Under the pieces are notes generated by a model. That model was given only the letters and a program-made list of their open reading frames with translations, searched no databases and had not been told where the DNA came from. This document shows positions 9,275 to 18,012 of a stretch of 64,000 nucleotides of DNA, piece by piece; the first letter of the stretch is position 1, and each line of letters begins with the position of its first letter. The position numbers were made by a program, and so were the translations under genes. Source of the stretch: Neorhizobium petrolearium (lineage in GTDB: Bacteria; Pseudomonadota; Alphaproteobacteria; Rhizobiales; Rhizobiaceae); assembly GCF_017873175.1 (NCBI RefSeq), contig NZ_JAGGJW010000013.1:62001-126000 (forward strand), given 5' to 3'.

Positions 9275-9391
9275 GAGCGAAACTCTTTTGGCGAGGAAGT
9301 ATGCGGCAGCAGGCGACCATCCCGCCTGCGTTAGCTGGAGGGAGGATATGAGAGATTTCAATGTGTTATTTCAAAGACGGGATTTTGCAGA

Positions 9392-11353
9392 TCAGTTCCT
9401 GGCGAACATAGGACCGCCCCTATGGGCTGGAAAGCCGTAGCCGTTGATCATCACCAGGTCGATGTCGCTCGGCCGTGCGGCGATGCCTTCGGCCAGCAAT
9501 GCTTCGCCTTCGGCGGCCATGGCCTTCAGCATCCGCTCTTGAATCTCACTTTTCGGGAATGCGCGCGGTGTAATGCCCTTTTGGGCACGGGCGGCTTCGA
9601 TGATCGCGGTCACATCCGGATCGATGGTGCGCTTGCCATCCGGATAGGCATACCAGCCGCGGCCGGCCTTCTGGCCGAACCGCCCCATTTCACAGAGCGT
9701 ATCGGCGATCCCGACGTAGCGTGTAGCAGGATCGCGGGCAGCGGCCTGGCGCTTGCGGCGCGCCCAGGCGATCTCAAGCCCTGCCATGTCGTAGACGGCG
9801 AAAAGGCCCATAGGGAAACCATAATCTTCCAGCGCCGCATCGATCTCGTGTGGCAGAGCCCCATCTTCCAGCAGGAATTCGGCCTCGCGGCGATAGGCGG
9901 AGAAGATGCGGTTGCCGATGAACCCTTCAGTAACGCCGGCGACGACCGGCAGCTTTCTGAGCTTCTTGGCGACGGCGAGACCGGTCGCCACAACATCCGG
10001 CGCGGTCCTGGCGCAGCGGACAACTTCCAGCAGCCGCATGACATGTGCCGGAGAGAAGAAATGCATGCAGAGCACCCGCTCCGGATAAGCGGTCGCGGCG
10101 GCAATTTCGTCCGGGTTCAGATAACTCGTGTTGGTCGCCAGCACTGCATCCGGACGAATGACTTTGTCGAGACGGCGGAAGAGGTCGATCTTGACGTCGA
10201 GATCGTCAAACACGGCTTCAATGACGAGATCACAGGGGGCGAGGTCGGCGTCCGATGCCGTCACCGAAAGCCGGGCCTTTTGCGCCTCGAAACCGTTCTG
10301 ATCGAGACGGCCGGAAGCGAGATTGCGTTCCAACAGGCCGACGATGCGCTCGCGGCCTTTTTCGGCAGCCTCCGCCGTCTGGTCGAGGCCGATGACCATG
10401 TAACCCGCTGCGAGGGCGGCGACCGCAATGCCGCTGCCCATCAGGCCGAGGCCGCAGATGCCGATCGTCTTGACTGGGCGAGGCTCAATCCCTTCGAGCC
10501 CTTCGACCCTGGAGGATTCCCGTTCGGCGAAGAAGACGTAGCGGAGTGCTGCAGCTTCGCGGCTATCGCGGAGGGTCAGGAAGGTGGCTCGCTCGTCAGC
10601 CAGACCTTCGGCGAGAGGGCGGTTAGACGAGGTGATCAGACGCACGGCTTCGGCCGGTGCCTTCTGACCGCGCGCCCTGCCGAGAATTCTGGCGGCGGCT
10701 CTTTCGATTTCGGCCGCCTCTTTGGTGGCTATGCTCAACTCGCCCGTGCGACGGAGCTGTTTGCCTGACAGTTTTTGCGCCGCCGAAATGGCGGTTTCGA
10801 CGAGATCGGCCTTGGCGATTTCATCGATGATCCCGAGCGAGAGAGCTTCGTCGGTCTTTGCAGAACGGCCCGAGGTGATGAGGTCCAATGCGGCCGGGAT
10901 GCCGATCAGGCGCGGCAGACGCTGGGTGCCGCCGGCGCCGGGAACAATGCCGAGTTTGACTTCGGGCAGACCGACTTGAGCAGTGGAAGAAGCAACTCGA
11001 TAATGGCAGGCGAGCGCAACTTCCAGGCCACCACCGAGGGCTGCCCCATTGAGCGCCGCGATGACCGGCTTCGACAGCTTCTCGATCTTTTCAATAACAG
11101 CCGGCAAAGTCGGCTCTATAGCCGGCTTGCCGAATTCCCTGATGTCGGCACCGCCGATGAAGGTCTTACCGGCGCCTGTGATGACGACGCCTGCCACATC
11201 GGCAGTCGCTTCCGCATGGACAAGCGCCTTTTCAAGTCCGCTGCGGACGTCGGCAGACGTCGCGTTAACCGGCGCATTGTCGATCGTAACGACCAGAATC
11301 CCGCTTCGGGTCATAGCCGAGACCGTGGACGAGAATTCGATCGCGTCGTTCAT
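9392..11353 (-). CDS. FadB/FadJ-like enoyl-CoA hydratase / 3-hydroxyacyl-CoA dehydrogenase, short C-terminus
   Basis: Fusion enzyme of 653 residues for two beta-oxidation steps: hydration of an enoyl-CoA and NAD-dependent oxidation of the 3-hydroxyacyl-CoA. The N-terminal crotonase domain has GAGKTFIGGADIREFG and ALGGGLEVALACHYRVA. The dehydrogenase part begins near residue 300 with the NAD site GICGLGLMGSGIA and contains NTSYLNPDEIA and HFFSPAHVMRLLEVV. The protein stops right after GYGFPAHRGGPMF, where relatives usually run on for about 40-50 residues, so the last helices appear lost. It is the last gene of the aryl-CoA operon and probably handles ring-opened intermediates. Activity is likely but not certain, given the short end. 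Confidence 0.87.
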   Translation of the reverse strand: MNDAIEFSSTVSAMTRSGILVVTIDNAPVNATSADVRSGLEKALVHAEATADVAGVVITGAGKTFIGGADIREFGKPAIEPTLPAVIEKIEKLSKPVIAALNGAALGGGLEVALACHYRVASSTAQVGLPEVKLGIVPGAGGTQRLPRLIGIPAALDLITSGRSAKTDEALSLGIIDEIAKADLVETAISAAQKLSGKQLRRTGELSIATKEAAEIERAAARILGRARGQKAPAEAVRLITSSNRPLAEGLADERATFLTLRDSREAAALRYVFFAERESSRVEGLEGIEPRPVKTIGICGLGLMGSGIAVAALAAGYMVIGLDQTAEAAEKGRERIVGLLERNLASGRLDQNGFEAQKARLSVTASDADLAPCDLVIEAVFDDLDVKIDLFRRLDKVIRPDAVLATNTSYLNPDEIAAATAYPERVLCMHFFSPAHVMRLLEVVRCARTAPDVVATGLAVAKKLRKLPVVAGVTEGFIGNRIFSAYRREAEFLLEDGALPHEIDAALEDYGFPMGLFAVYDMAGLEIAWARRKRQAAARDPATRYVGIADTLCEMGRFGQKAGRGWYAYPDGKRTIDPDVTAIIEAARAQKGITPRAFPKSEIQERMLKAMAAEGEALLAEGIAARPSDIDLVMINGYGFPAHRGGPMFARN

Positions 11354-11359
11354 GGCTGC

Positions 11360-11755
11360 TTACTCCGGAATGACTGCTGTTGCCTGGATCTCGATCTTGG
11401 CGCGGTCTTCCACCAGAGCAACGACCTGCATGGCGGCCATGGCCGGAAAATGCTTGCCCATGATCTCGCGATAGGCTTGGCCGATACCCTTCAGATTACC
11501 GAGATATTCCGCCTTGTCGGTGAAGTACCAGGTCATGGTCGTGACATGTTCAGGCCGCGCACCGGCCTCTGCCAGTATGGCCACGACGTTCATGAGCGTT
11601 TGACGCACCTGGCCCACAAAGTCGTCCGTCTCGAATAGGCATTGGGCATTCCAGCCGACCTGCCCGCCGACGAAGACCTGGCGGCCGGTGGCGGCCACGC
11701 CATTGGCGTAGCCGATCGGTTTTGCCCAGCCTTCAGGCTGCAGAATCATGTGCAT
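11360..11755 (-). CDS. RidA/YjgF-family enamine/imine deaminase
   Basis: A 131-residue Rid-family protein (ILQPEGWAKPIGYANGV, QVFVGGQVGWN, EIQATAVIPE). Known RidA proteins hydrolyse reactive enamines and imines to ketones and ammonia. In this operon that fits removal of the amino group from a dearomatised 2-aminobenzoyl-CoA product (inference). The frame extends to 11890, but that part overlaps the thioesterase gene. Two adjacent ATGs at 11758 and 11755 follow a GGAG, and the second has the better spacing. The start overlaps the end of the thioesterase gene by 23 bases. Confidence 0.85.
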   Translation of the reverse strand: MHMILQPEGWAKPIGYANGVAATGRQVFVGGQVGWNAQCLFETDDFVGQVRQTLMNVVAILAEAGARPEHVTTMTWYFTDKAEYLGNLKGIGQAYREIMGKHFPAMAAMQVVALVEDRAKIEIQATAVIPE

Positions 11756-12164
11756 CATTCTTCTCCAAATGCTGTGTAAGCGCAGTGTGCATATCGTCCG
11801 GCCATGGGCAGGCCTTGTGGGTTTCGAGAGAGGTCGCGACCAGCCGCTGCCTGGCGGTCCAGAGCAATCGATCGCCAGCGCGCACCTCATGTTCGAGATC
11901 GACCGAACTGGTACCGATTCGCATCACCTTGATAGTGAAATCCATCATGTCGCCGTGGAAGCCGGGGCTCTTGAAGGTGAGATCCAAAGTGATCGTCGGA
12001 AGACCGATCTTCCGTTCGCTGATCAACTCCGGCCAGGGAAAGCCGATCGCCCTGAAGAATTCTTCGTAAACTCCGACCAGGATATCGAGATAGGAGGGGA
12101 AATAAGCGATACCGGAAGGATCGCAATCACCGAAGTTCAACCGGCGGGAAATGGTATAAGCCAT
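11733..12164 (-). CDS. 4-hydroxybenzoyl-CoA thioesterase-family (hotdog) thioesterase
   Basis: A 143-residue hotdog-fold acyl-CoA thioesterase. The diagnostic motif is FGDCDPSGIAYFPSYLDI, with the catalytic Asp of the 4HBT family. It is expected to release CoA from an aryl- or acyl-CoA, either as a pathway step or to rescue CoA from dead-end products. A GTG at 12176 overlaps the upstream stop, but the ATG at 12164 follows GAGGG at good spacing and gives MAYTISRRLNF, so it is preferred. Confidence 0.85.
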   Translation of the reverse strand: MAYTISRRLNFGDCDPSGIAYFPSYLDILVGVYEEFFRAIGFPWPELISERKIGLPTITLDLTFKSPGFHGDMMDFTIKVMRIGTSSVDLEHEVRAGDRLLWTARQRLVATSLETHKACPWPDDMHTALTQHLEKNDAHDSAA

Positions 12165-12172
12165 GGTTGCCC

Positions 12173-13348
12173 TCACGCCTTCAACAGTTCGCGGGCGATG
12201 ATGAGCTTCTGCACCTCGGTCGCGCCCTCGTAGATGCGTAGAGCCCGGATCTCACGATAAAGGCTCTCCGTGATTTCACCGCTCTTGACGCCGCGGCCGC
12301 CAAAAATCTGCACGGCGCGGTCGATGACCTTTTGTGCATTTTCGGTGGCTACCATCTTCGCCATTGCCGCTTCCTTGGTGGTCGGCAGGCCCTGCACGTC
12401 GCGGCGCCAGGCGGCGCGGTAGGTCAGAAGAGCACCCGCATCAATCTCGGCTGCCATGTCGCCGAAAGCGGCCTGGGTTAGCTGCAAGTCAGAAAGGTGG
12501 TTGCCGAACATCGGTCGCGCCTTGGCATAGGCGACGGCCTCATCGAGCGCCCGCTTGGCGAAACCCAAGGCGGCGGCCGCCACGGAAGCGCGAAAAATGT
12601 CGAGCGTCCGCATGGCGATTTTAAAACCTTCGCCGGGAGAACCAAGCATCCGCGAGGCCGGAATGCGGCAGTTTTCGAAACGGATCGTCGCCAGCGGGTG
12701 CGGGGCGACCACATCGATGCGCTCGGCGATCGAGAAGCCCGGATCGTCGGCGAAGACCACAAAGGCTGAAATGCCGCGTGTGCCGGGCGCCTCACCGGTA
12801 CGGACGAAGACCGTGTAGACATCGGCGATGCCGCCGTTGGAAATCCAAGTCTTTTCGCCGTCGAGTACATAGTGGTCGCCTTGCCTGCGGGCGGAGCAGG
12901 CCATCGCGGCGACATCCGAACCGGCTTCCTTTTCGGAGAGCGCGAAAGCGGAAATCCACTCGCCGGATTGCGCCTTGGGCAGTATGGTGCGCCGCAGGTC
13001 CTCCGTGCCCGAAAGGCCGATTGCGCCGGTGCCGAGGCCCTGCATCGCGAAAGCGAAATCGGCAAGCCCGTCATGCCAGGCAAGCGTCTCACGCATCAGA
13101 CAGGCAGCGCGGCTATCGATCGGCTGGCTGCCGCCGGCGCCGGTTGCGGCATCCAGCAGGCCGGCTTCACCCAGCGCCTTGACGATCGCACGGCAGGCGC
13201 CGTCCGTGTCCGAATGGTCGATATGACTCAGTGCGCCGGAGGCCACGAAGGCATCGAGCTTTTCGGCTAGTGCCTTGTGGCTGTCATCGAAGAACGGCCA
13301 GCCGAGGAAATCGCGAGTCGGCCCTTTGAGAGTGGTGGGAGCCGCCAT
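12173..13348 (-). CDS. Acyl-CoA dehydrogenase
   Basis: FAD-dependent acyl-CoA dehydrogenase of 391 residues that would introduce an alpha-beta double bond into an acyl-CoA and pass electrons to ETF. Seen motifs are ALSEKEAGSDVAAM, GEKTWISNGGIADVYTVFVRT and the C-terminal IYEGATEVQ, which carries the family's usual catalytic Glu. Length is normal. Start and stop overlap by one base with the enoyl-CoA hydratase (TGATG), and the next gene begins at its stop. In this setting it probably acts on a reduced or ring-derived CoA ester rather than a plain fatty acid. Confidence 0.9.
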   Translation of the reverse strand: MAAPTTLKGPTRDFLGWPFFDDSHKALAEKLDAFVASGALSHIDHSDTDGACRAIVKALGEAGLLDAATGAGGSQPIDSRAACLMRETLAWHDGLADFAFAMQGLGTGAIGLSGTEDLRRTILPKAQSGEWISAFALSEKEAGSDVAAMACSARRQGDHYVLDGEKTWISNGGIADVYTVFVRTGEAPGTRGISAFVVFADDPGFSIAERIDVVAPHPLATIRFENCRIPASRMLGSPGEGFKIAMRTLDIFRASVAAAALGFAKRALDEAVAYAKARPMFGNHLSDLQLTQAAFGDMAAEIDAGALLTYRAAWRRDVQGLPTTKEAAMAKMVATENAQKVIDRAVQIFGGRGVKSGEITESLYREIRALRIYEGATEVQKLIIARELLKA

Positions 13349-14190
13349 CAGTTACCCTCGAAGATCGGCTTGCGTTTCTCGGCGAAAGCCTCGAAAGCGC
13401 GGCGGAAGTCCTTGGTTACCATGCAGATCGCCTGGGCCTGGGCTTCGGATTCGATCATTTCGTCGATACCCATCGCCCATTCCTGGTTAAGCATGGTTTT
13501 CGTCATGGTATGGGCAAACCACGGTCCGGCCGCCAGCGAATGGGCAAGCTTGGCGGCTTCCACCTCGACCTGATCGGCGGCGTGCAGGGCATTGTAAAAA
13601 CCCCAGGCCTGGCCCTCGCCGGCGTTCATCGTGCGGCCCGTGAAGAGCAGTTCGGCGGCGCGGCCCTGGCCGATGATACGCGGCAGAATCCCGCATGCGC
13701 CCATATCCGCACCGGCCAGGCCGACCCGGGTGAAGAGGAAAGCTGTCTTGGCTTCCGGCGTTGCCAGCCGCATATCGGAAGCCATCGCAAGAATTGCGCC
13801 GGCCCCGGCACAGATACCATCGACGGCTGCAATGATCGGTTGCGGGCACTTCTTCATCGCCTTCACGAGGTCGCCGGTCATGCGAGTGAAAGCCAGGAGC
13901 TCCGGCATTGCCATATCAGTGAGCGGTTCGATGATCTCGAAGACATCGCCGCCGGAGGAGAAATTGCCGCCGGCACCCGTCAGCACGATCGCGCGGATGT
14001 CCGATGCGTAGACAAGGTCGCGGAAAAGATCGCGAAGCTCGGCATAACTTTCGAAAGTCAGCGGATTCTTGCGCTCCGGCCGGTTCAGGCGGATCGTCGC
14101 GACGCGGCCGTCTTCGCTCACTTCCCAGAGGAAATGCTTGGGCTGGTAATCGCGAAAGCCGCGCTTCATTTCGTTTATCGCGTCGCTCAT
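13348..14190 (-). CDS. Enoyl-CoA hydratase/isomerase family protein
   Basis: Crotonase-fold protein of 280 residues. The oxyanion-hole and CoA-binding stretch is ERKNPLTFESYAEL to LTGAGGNFSSGGDV, followed by AVDGICAGAGAILAMASDMR. This family hydrates, isomerises or hydrolyses CoA esters. Next to a 2-aminobenzoyl-CoA monooxygenase it is a candidate for hydration or hydrolytic opening of the alicyclic ring (inference; the reaction cannot be read from sequence). It is the second crotonase domain of the operon. Confidence 0.87.
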   Translation of the reverse strand: MSDAINEMKRGFRDYQPKHFLWEVSEDGRVATIRLNRPERKNPLTFESYAELRDLFRDLVYASDIRAIVLTGAGGNFSSGGDVFEIIEPLTDMAMPELLAFTRMTGDLVKAMKKCPQPIIAAVDGICAGAGAILAMASDMRLATPEAKTAFLFTRVGLAGADMGACGILPRIIGQGRAAELLFTGRTMNAGEGQAWGFYNALHAADQVEVEAAKLAHSLAAGPWFAHTMTKTMLNQEWAMGIDEMIESEAQAQAICMVTKDFRRAFEAFAEKRKPIFEGN

Positions 14191-14254
14191 GCTTCTTCCT
14201 CTCCCGTAATCGACTGATCGCCTTTTCAGGTCGCCGGAAATGGTCTTCTGTGTT

Positions 14255-14701
14255 TCAGTCGTTGGCCGAAGGCGGCAGGAAATCCACCTCGTGTGCGGCG
14301 GAAACTTTCACGATTTCGTCCACATCGGTCATTTCGTGCAACTCCTCGAAAAGCTGGTGGAGCTTGCGGGCCGGCGAGACCCAGAAGAGCGCCCGGCACG
14401 GCTTGTCAGACTTGTTGAAGTAACCGTGCGGGATGCCGCGTGGCATGCGGACCAGATCTCCGGCCCTTGCCTTGACCCACTCGCCGTCAAGCTTCAGATC
14501 GAGTTCCCCTTCCTGCACGAGGATGAATTCGTCCTGGGTCGGATGAATGTGCACCGGTACGAACTGTCCCGGCAGGCTGTTGGTTTCAAAGGCGAAGGTG
14601 TCGTCGCAGACGGCTTTTGGAAAATAGACCTGGCCCAGGATGTTCCAGGTGATACCCCTATATCCGCTGCCGTTCTCGGTAATGCCCTTTTCCAGTACCA
14701 T
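14255..14701 (-). CDS. Cupin-domain protein
   Basis: Small 148-residue single-domain cupin. The metal-binding motif is VHIHPTQDEFILVQEGELDLKL, followed by the second-half motif GIPHGYFN with its histidine. Such proteins range from dioxygenases and isomerases to ligand-binding proteins. The metal ligands look intact, but the substrate is unknown. The frame extends to 14806, but ATG 14701 has a clear GGGAG six bases upstream and gives MVLEKGITENGSGYRG. A second possible start is ATG 14734. It lies between the SDR and the enoyl-CoA hydratase and may be a ring-modifying enzyme. Confidence 0.8.
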   Translation of the reverse strand: MVLEKGITENGSGYRGITWNILGQVYFPKAVCDDTFAFETNSLPGQFVPVHIHPTQDEFILVQEGELDLKLDGEWVKARAGDLVRMPRGIPHGYFNKSDKPCRALFWVSPARKLHQLFEELHEMTDVDEIVKVSAAHEVDFLPPSAND

Positions 14702-14744
14702 CGTGATCTCCCAGGTTTCGTTTCCTTGGTTCATGTCGGGCCGA

Positions 14745-15542
14745 CTAGCCTGCCAGGACTTCTCCTCCGGCAACCGCGATTGCCTGCCCGGTGATCGCTG
14801 CAGCACCGGGCGACGCCAGCCATAGAACGGTGTCCGCGACCTCTTCCGGCCTAACCAGCCGCCCCTGCGGATTGCTCTTGGTGAATTCCTTCAGTGCCTG
14901 TTCCTCGGTCCGGCCGGTCTTGGCGACGATCGTCTCGATCGAACGGGCGATCAGCGGCGTATCGGTAAAGCCGGGGCAGACGGCGTTAACGGTGATGCCG
15001 GTCTTCGCCAGTTCCAGCGCGAGAGAGCGGGTGAGGCCGACGACGCCGTGCTTGGCGGCGGCATAGGCGGAGACATAGGCGTAACCGGTCAGGCCGGCCG
15101 TCGAGGCGATATTGATGATTCGGGCCCCGGTCCCGTGGGCCTTCAGGTCCGGCAGCACGGCTCGAGTGACCAGGAAGACGCCGGTGAGATCCACCGACAT
15201 GATCCGGTTCCACATATCGAGCGATGTTTTCTCGAACGGCGCGCTCGGGCCTTCGCCTGCATTGTTGACGAGGGTGTCGATGGGGCCGAAAGCGGTCCGC
15301 GCCGTCTTCAGACCATTGTCGATTGCCATTTCGTCGGTGACGTCGAAGCCGTCTGCGACGCAGGTATTCTCCTTGCCAAGCGTTGCGGCCAGCTCATTCA
15401 GCGGTTCCGCCCGGCGGCCCGCCAGCGTCACGCGTGCGCCGGCCTGCACCAGCACGGTCGCGATCGCTGCACCGATGCCGCTCCCCGCGCCGGTGACAAG
15501 GGCATGGCGGTTGGCAAGCCTGTCCGAAATCGCTTCGCTCAT
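14745..15542 (-). CDS. Short-chain dehydrogenase/reductase
   Basis: Classical SDR of 265 residues with the cofactor motif VTGAGSGIG, the NNAG motif, the catalytic Ser in IASTAGLTG and the YAAAK catalytic pair, followed by PG..DTPL. It should oxidise or reduce a hydroxyl/keto group using NAD(P)H. It follows the monooxygenase/reductase gene directly (10-base gap), so a 3-hydroxyacyl-CoA or hydroxycyclohexenyl-CoA intermediate is a reasonable substrate (inference). Confidence 0.88.
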   Translation of the reverse strand: MSEAISDRLANRHALVTGAGSGIGAAIATVLVQAGARVTLAGRRAEPLNELAATLGKENTCVADGFDVTDEMAIDNGLKTARTAFGPIDTLVNNAGEGPSAPFEKTSLDMWNRIMSVDLTGVFLVTRAVLPDLKAHGTGARIINIASTAGLTGYAYVSAYAAAKHGVVGLTRSLALELAKTGITVNAVCPGFTDTPLIARSIETIVAKTGRTEEQALKEFTKSNPQGRLVRPEEVADTVLWLASPGAAAITGQAIAVAGGEVLAG

Positions 15543-15552
15543 GACGCGATCC

Positions 15553-17901
15553 TTATTTCGCCACCACAGCCGGGCCGACCGCTGGAGGGGCCGCCGCCGC
15601 AGCAGCGCGGGCGAGGTTGGTTTCGTATTGCGCCTTGCCGGAATAATACTGCTTCGGCCAGGGAATGTTCGTCAGGCCGATCTTCGCCGCCTCGTGCAAC
15701 ACCCAGGCCGGATCGGCGAGATGCGGACGGGCCACCGCACAGAGATCGGCACGGCCGGCAGCAATGATCGAGTTTGCATGATCCGCCTCAGAGATTGCGC
15801 CGACGGCAATCGTCGGGATACCGATCTCGTTGCGGATCTTGTCGGAGAACGGGGTTTGGAAAAGGCGGCCGTAGACCGGCTTTTCCTCTTTCCATACCTG
15901 GCCGGACGAGCAGTCGATCAGATCAGCGCCGGCTTCCTTGAACATTTTCGCAAAGATTGCCGCATCTTCCGGCGTGTTGCCGCCTTCGAACCAGTCATGG
16001 CAGGACAGACGTACGGAAATCGGCTTGTCTTGCGGCCAAACCTCACGGATCGCCTTGAAGACTTCCAGCGGATAACGCGCCCGGTTCTCGTGGCTGCCAC
16101 CATATTCGTCATCCCGCAGGTTTGTCAGCGGCGAGAGGAAGCTCGACAGAAGATAGCCGTGGGCGCAGTGCAGTTCCAGCCAGTCGGCGCCTGCCTGTGC
16201 CGCATATTTCGCGGCGCGGACGTGATCGGCCTTCACCCGGTCCATATCGGCGCGATCCATCGCCCTCGGCACCTGGCTGAGCTTGAGATAGGGGATGGCG
16301 GATGCCGAAATCAATGGCCAGCCGCCGTCCTCCAAGGGTTGGTCGATACCTTCCCAGGCGAGCTTGGTCGACCCCTTGCGACCGGCATGGCCGAGCTGGA
16401 TGCCGACCTTTGCGGCGGAATTGTCATGCACAAAGTCGATAAAGCGTTTCCAACGCGCCGCCTGCTCGTCGTTCCAGAGGCCAAGGCAGCCGGGTGTGAT
16501 GCGTGCATCCGGCGAAACGCAGGTCATTTCTGCAAAGACGAGGCCGGCGCCGCCGAGCGCACGGGAGCCGAGGTGGACCAAGTGGAAATCGTCCAACAGC
16601 CCGTCCTTGGCGGAATACATGGCCATGGGCGACATGACGATGCGGTTCGGCAGGTGGGTTTCCCGCAGCGAATAGGGCGTAAACATCGGCGGCAGGGTGC
16701 GGCCGTTGCCGCTGACATCGAGCCCGTTCTTCCTGGCGAACCACCGCTCGTAGCCTTCCAGCCATTTCGGATCGCGCAGGCGCAGGTTCTCGTGGCTGAT
16801 CCGCTGGGAGCGTGTCAGCATGGAATACATGAACTGTTCCGGTTCAAGCGTGTCGGCGTAACGCTGGCCGACCACTTCGAACCATTCCATGGCGTTGCGG
16901 GCCGCATTCTGGATACGGGCGACATCGACGCGGCGGATTTCCTCGTAGGTTTCGAGAACCTGCGGGATATTCTCCTTCGAATGGCCGAGCTTGTTGAACT
17001 GGTTGGTCAGCTCGATCGCATCGTCGATCGCGAGCTTGGTGCCGGAGCCGATCGCAAAATGGGCGGTATGGGCGGCATCACCCATCAGAACCACGTGAGA
17101 ATTGCCGTTGAAATGGCTCCACTTGCCGCAGATCAGGCGGTTGAAGTTCAGCCATGCGCTGCCGCGCAGATGGCGCGCATTGGTCATGAGCTCGGAGCCT
17201 TCGAGTACCTCCGAGAACAGCTTCTCGCAGAAGTCGATGGACTGCTGCTGGTCCATCTGGCCGAGGTCGTGCTTTTCGTAAGCCTCTTCGGTCGTCTCGA
17301 CGATGAAGGTCGAGGTCTTGTCGTCGAACTTGTAGATATGAGCCTGGAACCAGCCGTGTTCCGTCTTGCGGAAGTCGAAGGTGAAGGCGTCGAACAGCTT
17401 ATTGGTGCCGAGCCAGATATAGCGGTTCGGGCGAACCACGAGGTCCGGCTGGAAAACGTCCGGATAACGATTGCGGATTTTCGAGTTGAAGCCGTCGGAG
17501 GCGATGATCAGATCGGCATCCGGGTAGTCAAGATCGCCATTGGCCTCCGTCTCGAAGACCAATTCCACGCCGAGGGCCTCGCAGCGGCGCTGAAGGATGT
17601 TCAGAAGCTTCTTTCGGCCGATGCCGACGAAGCCGTGGCCGGAGGTGCGCTGGCGCGTGCCCTTGAAGAGCAGCTCGATATCGTCCCAATGGTTGAAGGC
17701 ATCCTCGATCTCGGCCGCACTTTCCGGGTCCCAGGCGCGCATGGAAACCATGGTTGCGTCGGAGAAGACGACGCCCCAGCCGAACGTGTCATAAGGCCGG
17801 TTTCGCTCGATCACCGAGATGGAATGCTCGGGATGAAACTTCTTCATCAGGAGCGCGAAATAGAGACCTGCGGGACCACCACCGATGCAGACGATGCGCA
17901 T
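15553..17901 (-). CDS. Two-domain 2-aminobenzoyl-CoA monooxygenase/reductase (or salicylyl-CoA 5-hydroxylase/oxidoreductase)
   Basis: A 782-residue fusion. The first half (about 1-385) is a class A FAD monooxygenase, with CIGGGPAGLYFALLMKKF at the N-terminus and the VLMGDAAHTAHFAIGSG FAD motif. The second half (about 395-770) is an Old Yellow Enzyme-type flavin reductase, with PNRIVMSPMAMYSA, IQLGHAGRKGST, and ELHCAHGYLLSSFLSP with ENRARYPL. This domain order is that of the Azoarcus 2-aminobenzoyl-CoA monooxygenase/reductase, which hydroxylates and then reduces the ring of anthraniloyl-CoA. Close relatives are annotated as salicylyl-CoA 5-hydroxylases. A TTG lies at 17907, but ATG 17901 follows AGGAGG. 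It is the first gene of the operon and has its own promoter. Confidence 0.82.
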   Translation of the reverse strand: MRIVCIGGGPAGLYFALLMKKFHPEHSISVIERNRPYDTFGWGVVFSDATMVSMRAWDPESAAEIEDAFNHWDDIELLFKGTRQRTSGHGFVGIGRKKLLNILQRRCEALGVELVFETEANGDLDYPDADLIIASDGFNSKIRNRYPDVFQPDLVVRPNRYIWLGTNKLFDAFTFDFRKTEHGWFQAHIYKFDDKTSTFIVETTEEAYEKHDLGQMDQQQSIDFCEKLFSEVLEGSELMTNARHLRGSAWLNFNRLICGKWSHFNGNSHVVLMGDAAHTAHFAIGSGTKLAIDDAIELTNQFNKLGHSKENIPQVLETYEEIRRVDVARIQNAARNAMEWFEVVGQRYADTLEPEQFMYSMLTRSQRISHENLRLRDPKWLEGYERWFARKNGLDVSGNGRTLPPMFTPYSLRETHLPNRIVMSPMAMYSAKDGLLDDFHLVHLGSRALGGAGLVFAEMTCVSPDARITPGCLGLWNDEQAARWKRFIDFVHDNSAAKVGIQLGHAGRKGSTKLAWEGIDQPLEDGGWPLISASAIPYLKLSQVPRAMDRADMDRVKADHVRAAKYAAQAGADWLELHCAHGYLLSSFLSPLTNLRDDEYGGSHENRARYPLEVFKAIREVWPQDKPISVRLSCHDWFEGGNTPEDAAIFAKMFKEAGADLIDCSSGQVWKEEKPVYGRLFQTPFSDKIRNEIGIPTIAVGAISEADHANSIIAAGRADLCAVARPHLADPAWVLHEAAKIGLTNIPWPKQYYSGKAQYETNLARAAAAAAPPAVGPAVVAK

Positions 17902-17933
17902 ACCCAAATCCTCCTGATGATCCGTCTCATTAT

Positions 17934-17945
17934 TTTAAGTTTAAA
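17934..17945. promoter_or_regulatory. TTnAA-N2-TTAAA operator candidate, aryl-CoA operon
   Basis: TTTAAGTTTAAA, an exact fit to the shared dyad. It abuts and overlaps the -10 box of the minus-strand promoter in front of the monooxygenase/reductase, the expected position for a repressor. The wider 20-bp stretch resembles the palindrome at 9126-9149. Confidence 0.62.
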
Positions 17946-17972
17946 CTATATGGCGTTCGAGCAGGGCGTCAA
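17945..17972 (-). promoter_or_regulatory. Sigma-70-like promoter of the aryl-CoA operon
   Basis: On the minus strand, -35 TTGACG (17967-17972) and -10 TATAGT (17945-17950) are separated by 16 bases, about 45 bases upstream of the ATG at 17901. The dyad at 17934-17945 sits at the -10 edge. Confidence 0.6.
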
Positions 17973-18012
17973 GCTGATAATTTCCCCGAGTCTGGTTTTG
18001 TCGGGCGCCTGT

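Larger units (their letters stand above)
9079..9391. other. 313-bp gap upstream of the first ABC operon
   Basis: Non-coding stretch between the FadB-like stop and the binding-protein start, both on the minus strand. It holds the 24-bp palindrome at 9126-9149 and a GATCAA-type palindrome at 9262-9274. About 130 bases next to 9392 lie where the missing C-terminus of the FadB-like protein would be expected. No frame there continues the protein recognisably. Confidence 0.7.

Noticed and set aside
9243..9440. Small plus-strand open frame beside the FadB-like stop
   Set aside because: No ribosome site or recognisable motif, and it overlaps the end of the FadB-like gene on the other strand.
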